DNA of 64,000 nt, from NCBI GenBank assembly GCA_903875045.1, contig CAIQUS010000066.1, positions 1-64,000 on the forward strand. Reading direction: 5' to 3'. Source of the DNA: an uncultured Bacteroidales bacterium (GTDB lineage: Bacteria > Bacteroidota > Bacteroidia > Bacteroidales > FEN-979). This document shows positions 23,763 through 31,067 of this stretch, one piece after another. A program made the translations under genes and the position numbers. How positions within the stretch are numbered: the first letter of the stretch is position 1; each line of letters begins with the position of its first letter. A model generated the notes under the pieces. The model saw only the letters and a program-made list of their open reading frames with translations. It ran no database searches and was not told the DNA's origin.

Positions 23763-24452
23763 ATGGAAACAAAAGAAAAGGTAAGCATGACATTTGAACG
23801 GCTACCGAAATTGGATTGTGGCGTTTGCGGTTACAGGACCTGTGATGAATTTGCAGTTGCCGTGGATAATTCCGAAACCTCATTGAAGATGTGCATTCAT
23901 CTGAAGCACAACGGTGCAGAAACAAAAGCAATTCCTAATTGCATCGACTGCAAGGATGCAGGCCATGTTGGTGAAAAAATGGGTTGGAAAGATCATTTAA
24001 AACGTGATTTTGATTTCATCCTTGATTGTTTTGACCAGGAACCTGGTCCAAGGGAGACCATTCTGCCATACAATCCTCAGTTGGTGAAGGAACTTGGTGT
24101 TAAAAAAGGCGATGTCATGATTGGCCGTCCGATGGGAATGTCATGCGGTTGCCCCATTACCCATTGCGGAGTTGTTACCGATTCTGATCCAAGGAATGGC
24201 GTGATCAACTGGTGTGTGACCGGTCCGCTCAGACCGAGATCGGAGGGGTTTGTTGATATCGGGTACTATGTAGCCCAGGGTTATGAAGGAATTATCAAAG
24301 AATCGAAGGAGAAAATTGAACTTGGCCGCAGATATTGGTTCATGCCCCGCCGGTGTATGCTGCAATGGAGACACAGCGGGTTGGTAAATGCCGTCACAAA
24401 ATTACCCGATGGAAGCTATAAAGTGAGGATTGAAGGCCTCTTCATAGGTTAA
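23763..24452 (+). CDS. 4Fe-4S domain protein, function unknown
   Basis: A 229-aa cytoplasmic protein. Cys19, Cys22, Cys27 and Cys44 (LDCGVCGYRTCDEFA and KMCIHLK) form a 4Fe-4S site of the PF04060 type, known from the gamma subunit of acetyl-CoA decarbonylase/synthase. A second Cys pair, CIDC (60-63), and further Cys in GMSCGCPITHCGVV and PRRCMLQ could hold another cluster or metal. The C-terminal 140 residues are not a domain I can name. It follows the desulfurase-DUF6356 genes after the 80-bp duplication and could be an acceptor or effector of the upstream machinery. Confidence 0.75.
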   Translation: METKEKVSMTFERLPKLDCGVCGYRTCDEFAVAVDNSETSLKMCIHLKHNGAETKAIPNCIDCKDAGHVGEKMGWKDHLKRDFDFILDCFDQEPGPRETILPYNPQLVKELGVKKGDVMIGRPMGMSCGCPITHCGVVTDSDPRNGVINWCVTGPLRPRSEGFVDIGYYVAQGYEGIIKESKEKIELGRRYWFMPRRCMLQWRHSGLVNAVTKLPDGSYKVRIEGLFIG

Positions 24453-24481
24453 GCAGTGTGGTTTGCCCTTTGAGTAAATCT

Positions 24482-25123
24482 TCAGGGCGCTAATCGTTCC
24501 AGAATCCATTTGTTTCCGGTAAGTCTGTATTGCAACCGGTCGTGTAGCCGGTGTGCCCTCCCCTGCCAGAATTCGATCAGGGTTGGATTGAGCAGGTATC
24601 CTCCCCAGTTCTCCGGGCATTGCGGCAGGTTCCCTTTCAAATCAACCAGGAACCCTTCGCGCCTGGATTCGAGAAAGTCCCGGTTGGGAATGACACAGCT
24701 CTGAGGCGACACACATGCGCTTAAACGGCTGTCGGCCGGGCGACTGTTGAAATAATTTTCAGAATCCATCCTTTCTGTTTTCAAAACGATACCTTCCACC
24801 CTGATCTGCCGCTCAATGGCATACCATAGAAATGTCAGTGCAGCTTTTGGATTTGCGGCCAGCTGAGTTCCTTTGCGACTGTCGTAATTGGTGAAAAACA
24901 TGAAACCGTTATTTTCTATCCCTTTCAGCAATACTACACGTCCCGACACATTTCCATCGGCATCGGAGGTTGAAAGGACCATTGCATTGGGCTCTTCAAT
25001 TTCGGCAGCGACGGCATCCTCAAACCAATTTGAAAATTGCCGGAGAGGATCAGAAGCAATTTTTTTTTCATCGAGAGATGAAAAAAGGTATTCCTTACGG
25101 AGTTCACTTAAATGTTTTGTCAT
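24482..25123 (-). CDS. pdxH: pyridoxamine 5'-phosphate oxidase
   Basis: FMN enzyme oxidising pyridoxine or pyridoxamine phosphate to PLP, 213 aa from the ATG at 25123 (MTKHLSELRKEYLFSS). Family landmarks: GRVVLLKGIENNGFMFFTNY (FMN binding), SRKGTQLAANPKAALTFLW, SRPADSRLSACVSPQS, and the C-terminal FWQGRAHRLHDRLQY. Length is standard. It converges on the Fe-S protein gene and diverges from the CDGSH gene. It supplies PLP, the cofactor of the nearby desulfurase, but the position may be coincidence. Confidence 0.95.
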   Translation of the reverse strand: MTKHLSELRKEYLFSSLDEKKIASDPLRQFSNWFEDAVAAEIEEPNAMVLSTSDADGNVSGRVVLLKGIENNGFMFFTNYDSRKGTQLAANPKAALTFLWYAIERQIRVEGIVLKTERMDSENYFNSRPADSRLSACVSPQSCVIPNRDFLESRREGFLVDLKGNLPQCPENWGGYLLNPTLIEFWQGRAHRLHDRLQYRLTGNKWILERLAP

Positions 25124-25204
25124 TTGATATTTTATTTTCACGCTAATAAATGAAATAAAAGTAATTTAATTTTTATCTTTACGAAAATTTTAACACTGAC
25201 TATT

Positions 25205-25696
25205 ATGGCAAGCAAAGTTACAAAAGCAGAACTTTCTGAATACAAAACAAACAAAGACTCTGTGAAGGAATTTTCCAATGGCGAAATCACGGTTTACTGG
25301 AAATCAGAATTATGTATTCACTCAGCGAATTGTCTGATTGGTCTGCCTGCAGTTTTCAATTCGAAGAAAAAACCATGGATCAATATCCATGCTTCGAACA
25401 GCAAGGACATCATGAAAGCGATTGATACATGTCCGTCACGGGCACTTACTTATCTTAAGAGCACCAAATTTGTGACCTCCAAACCCCGTGCAACAGTCAA
25501 GATGAAATCAAAATTCGCAAGGGTCCAAATCCTGAAAAACGGCCCTGCGCTGATCACCGGGAATTTTATTGTCCGTGATGCCCAGAAAAAGAAAATTCAA
25601 ATTGAAAATGAAGTAGTTGCAATTTGCCGTTGTGGCGGAAGCAAGAAAAAGCCTTTCTGCGACGGAAGCCATCAGACGGTTGGGTTTACGGATTAG
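25205..25696 (+). CDS. Fer4_19 plus CDGSH iron-sulfur protein
   Basis: Two-domain Fe-S protein, 163 aa. The N-terminal half (about 25-90) has ITVYWKSELCIHSANCL and IDTCPSRALTYL, the YjdI-like Fer4_19 mono-cluster domain. The C-terminal zf-CDGSH domain carries CRCGGSKKKPFCDGSH, giving the three Cys and one His that bind a [2Fe-2S] cluster. Likely a redox or cluster-transfer protein; no precise reaction is known. It is followed by a heptamer-repeat block and then by pntAA. Confidence 0.9.
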   Translation: MASKVTKAELSEYKTNKDSVKEFSNGEITVYWKSELCIHSANCLIGLPAVFNSKKKPWINIHASNSKDIMKAIDTCPSRALTYLKSTKFVTSKPRATVKMKSKFARVQILKNGPALITGNFIVRDAQKKKIQIENEVVAICRCGGSKKKPFCDGSHQTVGFTD

Positions 25697-25713
25697 AATT
25701 GGTTACAATTTTC

Positions 25714-25844
25714 GATGTACGATATGGGATTTACGATTTACGCATGAAAAATTAATCCCAGTTAAAAATTCCTACATCGCTTACAAATACCTGAAATCGT
25801 AATTCGTAAATCGTAATTCGTAAATTGTAAATCTCATATCCCAA
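25714..25844. repeat. TCGTAAA/TTTACGA heptamer arrays in inverted arms
   Basis: The left arm (25714-25743) holds TTTACGA units after ATATGGGA. The right arm (25797-25843) has five 7-bp TCGTAA(A/T)-type units then CATATCCCA. The arms are inverted relative to each other, so RNA of this region could form a long stem. Same unit family as 2355-2396 and 10377-10418. Confidence 0.8.
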
Positions 25845-25871
25845 ATATTTGTTCACATTATCCCTCAGTTT

Positions 25872-26999
25872 ATGACTATTGGAATTTTAAAAGAAGAAGG
25901 TTCAGAAAATCGGGTTGCCCTCCTTCCTGAATCTGTGGCCACGCTTACAAAAATGATGGTCAACGTGCTTGTGGAGAAAGAAGCAGGTTTAAAGGCTTTT
26001 TCATCCGACGCAGATTATGAAGCGGCAGGAGCAAAAATCGTTGACAAGACCAGTGCAATTGATCAATCAGATATGTTGATCAGGATTAATCCGCCAACAG
26101 AATCCGAATTATTGCAAATGAAGGAAAAAACGGTTTTCCTGGCAGTGCTCAACCCTTTTTTCAACCTTGATCTGATAAAAAAACTGGCCACGCAAAACAT
26201 CACGAGTTTCAGCCTGGATGTCATTCCCAGGACAAGCCGTGCCCAGTCGATGGATATTTTATCGTCCATGGCCACCGTTGCAGGGTACAAGGCTGTTTTA
26301 ACCGCTGCCAACTCACTGCCGAAATTTTTTCCGATGTTCATGACCGCTGCCGGGACAATTACACCGGCCAAGGTTTTGATCCTGGGTGCCGGTGTGGCAG
26401 GTTTACAAGCGCTCGCCACTTCCCGTAAGCTGGGGGCTGTTGTTGAAGTTTTTGATGTAAGGGCCGCAGTTAAAGAAGAAGTTGTGGGGCTGGGTGGCAA
26501 ATTTGTTGAAGTGGAAGGTGCAATCGATGATAAATCGGCCGGCGGATATGCCGTTGAACAATCTGACGATTTTAAGAAAAAACAGGCTGCAGCAGTACAT
26601 GACCATGCAATTAAATCGGATGTGGTGATCTGTACCGCACAAATCCCCGGGAAAAAAGCTCCCTTGTTATTGAAACAGTCAACCGTCGATGCCATGAAGC
26701 CTGGTTCAGTCATTATCGATCTGGCAGCATCTACCGGCGGGAACTGTGAAGTAACCAAAAATGGTGAAACCATTGTTTATCATGGGGTTAAAATTATCGG
26801 AAATTCATTGTTCCCGGTCGACATGCCTTCAGATGCGAGTAAGATGTTCGGAAAAAATGTCATCAACTTTCTCAAACTGATGATCAGTGCCAAGGGAGAA
26901 TTCAATCTCAACTGGAATGATGATATTGTGAAAGGCACGTGTGTGACCCACGATCACGAGATCGTTCATGAAAGAGTAAAAGCTTTAATAACCTCATAA
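25872..26999 (+). CDS. pntAA: NAD(P) transhydrogenase subunit alpha part 1
   Basis: NAD(H)-binding dI component of proton-translocating transhydrogenase, 375 aa, cytoplasmic face of the inner membrane. Seen: MTIGILKEEGSENRVALLP start, ILGAGVAGLQALATSRKLGAV-like Rossmann motif, FDVRAAVKEEV, and VIIDLAASTGGNCE. The split into alpha-1, alpha-2 and beta genes is the normal arrangement in many bacteria. The enzyme couples the proton gradient to NADPH formation. First gene of a three-gene operon. Confidence 0.95.
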   Translation: MTIGILKEEGSENRVALLPESVATLTKMMVNVLVEKEAGLKAFSSDADYEAAGAKIVDKTSAIDQSDMLIRINPPTESELLQMKEKTVFLAVLNPFFNLDLIKKLATQNITSFSLDVIPRTSRAQSMDILSSMATVAGYKAVLTAANSLPKFFPMFMTAAGTITPAKVLILGAGVAGLQALATSRKLGAVVEVFDVRAAVKEEVVGLGGKFVEVEGAIDDKSAGGYAVEQSDDFKKKQAAAVHDHAIKSDVVICTAQIPGKKAPLLLKQSTVDAMKPGSVIIDLAASTGGNCEVTKNGETIVYHGVKIIGNSLFPVDMPSDASKMFGKNVINFLKLMISAKGEFNLNWNDDIVKGTCVTHDHEIVHERVKALITS

Positions 27000-27010
27000 A
27001 CAGCAAAAGT

Positions 27011-27322
27011 ATGAATGATATTTTGAAATTTTTACTGGAGTACCGGGAGGCGATCTTTATCATTATTTTATCCATTTTTCTTGGAATTGAAGTGATTTCG
27101 CATGTGCCTTCTGTTTTGCACACCCCTTTGATGTCGGGGGCCAATGCCATACATGGTGTGGTCATCATCGGAGCAATCATTGTGATGGGCCATGCAGAAA
27201 ATATGCTCGCCATGATCCTGGGATTTATCGCAGTGATCCTGGGAACACTCAATGTGGTAGGTGGGTTTGTGGTGACCGACCGCATGCTCGAAATGTTTAA
27301 GAAAAAGAAAAAACAGCAATAA
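27011..27322 (+). CDS. pntAB: NAD(P) transhydrogenase subunit alpha part 2
   Basis: Small membrane part of the transhydrogenase proton channel, 103 aa, with three hydrophobic helices. GIEVISHVPSVLHTPLMSGANAI-type segment is the strongly conserved signature of this subunit, followed by VVIIGAIIVM and ending in a Lys-rich tail. It lies 11 nt after pntAA and 9 nt before pntB. Confidence 0.95.
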   Translation: MNDILKFLLEYREAIFIIILSIFLGIEVISHVPSVLHTPLMSGANAIHGVVIIGAIIVMGHAENMLAMILGFIAVILGTLNVVGGFVVTDRMLEMFKKKKKQQ

Positions 27323-27331
27323 AGAGGCACT

Positions 27332-28804
27332 ATGGAAACAATACAAACAATAACCAGGACTTTCGAATTTTCCGAATATATCTCAATCCTTGAGCTATCC
27401 TATATCCTGGCTTCGGTGCTGTTCATCCTGGGGCTGAAAAAACTGAGCCATCCCGACACAGCACGAAGCGGAAACTTATGGGCTGCCGCAGGCATGGGAC
27501 TAGCTATTGTGTTCACGATTCTTTTTCACAAAACTAAAATGGAAGATGGCACCTACCAGGGAATTCACAACATCGGCTGGATTGTAGGAGCACTCATTAT
27601 AGGAACAGGGGTTGGCTGGATGGCTGCCAAAAAGGTGAAAATGACCGCCATGCCACAGATGGTTTCACTTTTCAATGGAATGGGGGGTGCATGCGCTGCG
27701 CTTATTTCCCTGATGGAATTTCCTAAGATGCAGAATGCACTTGCAGGACAACAACTTACCACGATGTTCAATGGTGAAGCACTGGCTATTTTGCTCGGGC
27801 TGATGATCGGCGGTGTGTCGTTTGCAGGCAGCATGATTGCTTTTGGTAAATTGGATGAGCGCATTGGCGATGTGAAGAGCCCTGTCCTGCGATACATTAA
27901 CCTCTCCTTCCTGGTCATACTTTTGGCATTTGTGGTTTTTATTATGTTCAAATCACCGGTAGCCGGTGAAAACTGGATGATTTACACACTGGCAGCATTG
28001 GCACTGGTTTATGGGGTTACCTTCGTTTTACCGATCGGGGGCGCTGATATGCCGGTAGTAATTTCGCTTTTAAACTCATTTACGGGAGTGGCTGCCGCCA
28101 TGGGAGGATTCTTATACAACAACCAGGCGATGCTTACAGGAGGTATTCTGGTTGGATCTTCAGGCACCATCCTGACCATGCTGATGTGCAAGGCAATGAA
28201 CAGGTCACTGTTGAATGTTATCATTGGTGCATTTGGTGGAAGTTCGGCCTCAGGACCAGACACCGGTGATAAAACAGTGAAAGAGATTTCGCTCAGCGAT
28301 TCAGCAGTCCTTCTCAGTTATTCACAGAAGGTTTTGGTGGTTCCCGGATATGGTCTGGCGGTGGCCCAGGCCCAGCATCTCTGCCATGAATTGGAAAGCC
28401 TGCTGGCCTCGAAAGGGGTTGAATTGAAATACGGTATTCATCCTGTTGCCGGTCGAATGCCGGGGCACATGAATGTGTTGCTGGCCGAGGCTGATGTAGC
28501 TTATGAAAAGTTGCAGGAAATGGAAGACGCCAACAATGAAATGAACAATACAGATGTAGTGATTGTGGTTGGTGCCAACGATGTGGTTAACCCTGCTGCC
28601 GAGGATGATCCTTCGAGTCCCATTTACGGAATGCCGGTGATAAAAGTATGGGAAGCAAAGAACACGATCATTATGAAACGCAGTATGGCCAAAGGATATG
28701 CAGCCATTGAGAACAATTTGTTCTACATGCCCAAATCAAGGATGCTCTTTGGCGATGCCAAGGCTACCTTGCAAAAACTGGTCAGTGAAATCAAGAATCT
28801 CTAA
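27332..28804 (+). CDS. pntB: NAD(P) transhydrogenase subunit beta
   Basis: Membrane dII (about residues 15-300, roughly nine helices) plus NADP(H)-binding dIII (about 310-490), 490 aa. VVPGYGLAVAQAQH is the dIII nucleotide motif, followed by YGIHPVAGRMPGHMNVLLAEA, VVIVVGANDVVNPAA and the C-terminal MPVIKVWEAKNTIIMKRSM. Completes the transhydrogenase and is followed by a strong terminator. Confidence 0.96.
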   Translation: METIQTITRTFEFSEYISILELSYILASVLFILGLKKLSHPDTARSGNLWAAAGMGLAIVFTILFHKTKMEDGTYQGIHNIGWIVGALIIGTGVGWMAAKKVKMTAMPQMVSLFNGMGGACAALISLMEFPKMQNALAGQQLTTMFNGEALAILLGLMIGGVSFAGSMIAFGKLDERIGDVKSPVLRYINLSFLVILLAFVVFIMFKSPVAGENWMIYTLAALALVYGVTFVLPIGGADMPVVISLLNSFTGVAAAMGGFLYNNQAMLTGGILVGSSGTILTMLMCKAMNRSLLNVIIGAFGGSSASGPDTGDKTVKEISLSDSAVLLSYSQKVLVVPGYGLAVAQAQHLCHELESLLASKGVELKYGIHPVAGRMPGHMNVLLAEADVAYEKLQEMEDANNEMNNTDVVIVVGANDVVNPAAEDDPSSPIYGMPVIKVWEAKNTIIMKRSMAKGYAAIENNLFYMPKSRMLFGDAKATLQKLVSEIKNL

Positions 28805-28821
28805 CTCGATTCAGCAAACAT

Positions 28822-28868
28822 GCTGAAAATAAAAAAGCCCCGGAAACCGGGGCTTTTTTATTTTCAGC
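28822..28868. terminator. perfect bidirectional terminator
   Basis: A 22-bp perfect stem with AAA loop; its core AAAAAAGCCCCGG pairs with CCGGGGCTTTTTT. T-runs on both strands end the pnt operon and the minus-strand small lipoprotein gene. Confidence 0.95.
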
Positions 28869-28878
28869 TCGGAGCTTA

Positions 28879-29136
28879 CTATTTTTTGCCTTTGAATAAT
28901 TTCGGGAATTTCTTCACGGAATCAGCATGAGCGATAGAGTCAGCAATCATTTTCTCTTGTTGAACTTTTGCAATTGAATCGGCGATTCTCTGCTGTTCAG
29001 CCTGAACCATTGCTAATGAATCAGCAACGCGGATTGAGTCAGCAATTCTTTTTTCTTCGAGTTCTTTTGCGCTTGGGCCACATGAGTACATGAAAGCTAC
29101 TACTCCGATAACTAATAATGTTGCAAGTTTTTTCAT
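28879..29136 (-). CDS. small coiled-coil lipoprotein with ADSI repeats
   Basis: An 85-aa lipoprotein: signal MKKLATLLVIGVVAFMYSC with Cys19 as lipidation site, then a charged helix in which (R/M)IADSI or VADSL recurs five times at spacings near 7-14 residues, and a Lys/Phe-rich tail ending LFKGKK. The repeat favours a helical rod or coiled coil. Function unknown; such abundant small lipoproteins could link outer membrane and cell wall. It has a clear promoter and terminator of its own. Confidence 0.85.
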   Translation of the reverse strand: MKKLATLLVIGVVAFMYSCGPSAKELEEKRIADSIRVADSLAMVQAEQQRIADSIAKVQQEKMIADSIAHADSVKKFPKLFKGKK

Positions 29137-29164
29137 TGTCTATTGATTTTTTAGAATTATGCTG

Positions 29165-29197
29165 CAAAGATAAATCAATGTTGTACTACGATCCAAA
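29165..29197 (-). promoter_or_regulatory. promoter of the small lipoprotein
   Basis: Minus strand TTTG (29197-29194), 21-nt spacer, TATCTTTG (29172-29165); leader about 25 nt. Confidence 0.8.
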
Positions 29198-29307
29198 TAT
29201 TTTGACCACTTTTTTTTAACATTTTTTAACATTTAGCGTATTTGTCTGATAATCAAAGAGAATAATTTTAACATTTTTTATGAAACCACCCTGATTGGAA
29301 TATAAAC

Positions 29308-29315
29308 TATCTTTG
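29308..29315 (+). promoter_or_regulatory. rarA -7 box adjoining the start codon
   Basis: TATCTTTG ends only 4 nt before the rarA ATG, which predicts a leaderless transcript. No clear -33 TTG is present. Confidence 0.55.
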
Positions 29316-29319
29316 TCAC

Positions 29320-30588
29320 ATGTTAATACCATTGGCAGAACAATTACGTCCGGATTCACTGGAGGATTACCTTGGGCAGGAGCATCTCATCGGCAAAGGT
29401 GCCATCCTGCAACGGGCCATTGAATCGGGGAATGTTCCTTCCATGATCCTCTGGGGATCACCGGGGATTGGAAAAACCACGCTGGCCTATATCATCTCCA
29501 AACAGTTGAAACGGACATTCTACACCTTAAGCGCGGTTAGTTCTGGCGTCAAAGAGGTCAGGGAAGTCATAGCCAGGGCACAGGAAGCCAGCGATAGTCC
29601 TTTCCTCTTCATTGATGAAATTCATCGGTTCAGCAAATCTCAGCAGGATGCTTTGCTTGGTGCGGTTGAAAAAGGTGTGGTGACTTTCATAGGTGCCACC
29701 ACCGAAAACCCTTCATTTGAAGTAATCTCCCCACTCCTCTCCCGATGCCAGATCTATATCTTAAAACCTCTGGAAGAACATCATCTGCTCAAACTGATGG
29801 AACAAGGCCGCACCCATCTTGAAAACAGTCTGAAAACAACCATTGAAATATCGGAACCCGAAGCAATCCTCCGTATTTCAGGGGGCGATGCACGAAAGCT
29901 GCTGAATGCACTGGAACTGATTGTAACAACCGAATTGGAGCAAGGCATACCGGTGAAGATTACGAATGAAAACACCATTAAAATCATTCAGCAGAACCTG
30001 GCAATGTATGATAAAACCGGGGAGAAACATTACGACATTATCTCGGCATTCATCAAGTCGATGCGGGGAAGTGATCCGAATGCCGCTGTTTACTGGCTTG
30101 CACGAATGATCCAGGCAGGGGAAGACCCCAAATTCATTGCCCGGCGCATGTTAATCCTTGCTTCCGAAGATATCGGGAATGCCAACCCTAATGCCCTTTT
30201 ACTGGCAACATCCTGCTTTCAGGCCGTGGATGTGATCGGCTACCCCGAATGCGACCTTATTTTGTCTCAAACTGCCATTTACCTTGCATGTTCAGTAAAA
30301 AGCAATGCCTCATATCTTGCCATCAGGAATGCCCAGAAATCATTCAGGGATGCCGGTGATCTTCCTGTACCCTTGCATATCAGAAATGCCCCTACCAGCC
30401 TGATGAAGAAAATCGGGTATGGTAAAGATTATAAATATGCCCACGATTTTGACAACAATTTTATTGAACAGGAATTTTTACCTGAGAAAATTAAGGGGGC
30501 GAAATTTTACGATCCGCAGAATAATCAGCGGGAAAATGAAATACGGGCCAGATTGAAAGCATTATGGAAGAATAAATACAAATATTGA
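29320..30588 (+). CDS. rarA: replication-associated recombination protein A (AAA ATPase)
   Basis: Clamp-loader-like AAA+ ATPase (MgsA/WRNIP1 family) acting at stalled replication forks, 422 aa. PLAEQLRPDSLEDYLGQEHL is the conserved N-terminus, which fixes the start. Walker A GSPGIGKTT, Walker B LFIDEIHRFSKSQQDALL, sensor 1 GATTENPSF, arginine-finger region SRCQIY, and the C-terminal RarA domain with YWLARMIQAGEDPKFIARR and ASEDIGNANPNAL are all present. It stands alone, with a repeat island downstream. Confidence 0.96.
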   Translation: MLIPLAEQLRPDSLEDYLGQEHLIGKGAILQRAIESGNVPSMILWGSPGIGKTTLAYIISKQLKRTFYTLSAVSSGVKEVREVIARAQEASDSPFLFIDEIHRFSKSQQDALLGAVEKGVVTFIGATTENPSFEVISPLLSRCQIYILKPLEEHHLLKLMEQGRTHLENSLKTTIEISEPEAILRISGGDARKLLNALELIVTTELEQGIPVKITNENTIKIIQQNLAMYDKTGEKHYDIISAFIKSMRGSDPNAAVYWLARMIQAGEDPKFIARRMLILASEDIGNANPNALLLATSCFQAVDVIGYPECDLILSQTAIYLACSVKSNASYLAIRNAQKSFRDAGDLPVPLHIRNAPTSLMKKIGYGKDYKYAHDFDNNFIEQEFLPEKIKGAKFYDPQNNQRENEIRARLKALWKNKYKY

Positions 30589-30640
30589 GTCCACTCCGAA
30601 AAGTCGTTTATTCATCAAATCACCATTTAAAAATTTTTTA

Positions 30641-30744
30641 AACCGCAAAGAACACAAAGAAACCGCAAAGAGCCGCAGAGTTAACTCACAGATATTTATA
30701 ACTTTGCGAAACTCTGCGAAAAAACTCTGCGGCCCTTTGCGGTT
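30641..30744. repeat. CGCAAAGA-type repeat with 22-bp inverted arms
   Basis: Left arm 30661-30682 and right arm 30723-30744 are inverted repeats with 21 of 22 matches (AACCGCAAAGAGCCGCAGAG plus TT). Additional degenerate CGCAAAGAA/CTTTGCG units flank them at 30641 and 30702. No coding function seen. Confidence 0.85.
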
Positions 30745-30786
30745 AAATAATTTGTTAGCAGACTTATCGGAGTGCCATCTTAATTT

Positions 30787-31052
30787 AAGTTTCGGGGTTG
30801 AAAAAGTAATATCCAGTTTATCTGATTCAACTCTTCGATCAAAATTCCCTTTAGCCCTGAAAGGGCGGAATCTGTCAACACAGGGTGAAGCCCTGTGTGT
30901 AAGAAAAATGACAACCTGTCTCGTCCTTCGATGGGCTATACCCATCGTTAATGTATTCCGCCCCGTTCGGGGCTGTGTTGAATATATTTTGCATGATGGA
31001 ACTTTAGCCACTTCGAGGCAGCGTACTGTTCTCTTAATAAACCCCGAAACTT
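30787..31052. mobile_element. MITE-like 266-bp element with internal hairpins
   Basis: Terminal inverted repeats AAGTTTCGGGGTT (30787-30799) and AACCCCGAAACTT (31040-31052) are perfect over 13 bp and extend imperfectly to about 19 bp. Inside are four GC-rich hairpins: GCCC-tgaaa-GGGC at 30854, CACAGGG-tgaag-CCCTGTG at 30879, GATGGG-ctata-CCCATC at 30930, and GCCCCG-tt-CGGGGC at 30960. It encodes no convincing protein. I cannot confirm a target-site duplication. The 30589-31067 gap is filled by this element and the preceding repeat. Confidence 0.55.
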
Positions 31053-31067
31053 GAGTTATTAAGTCAA

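Noticed and set aside
26063..26773. 236-codon minus-strand open frame opposite pntAA
   Set aside because: Shadow of a conserved gene; Ser/Pro-rich translation with no motif.
25872..27322. pntAA and pntAB as a frameshifted single gene
   Set aside because: The split alpha subunit is a normal arrangement, and both genes have proper starts and ends.
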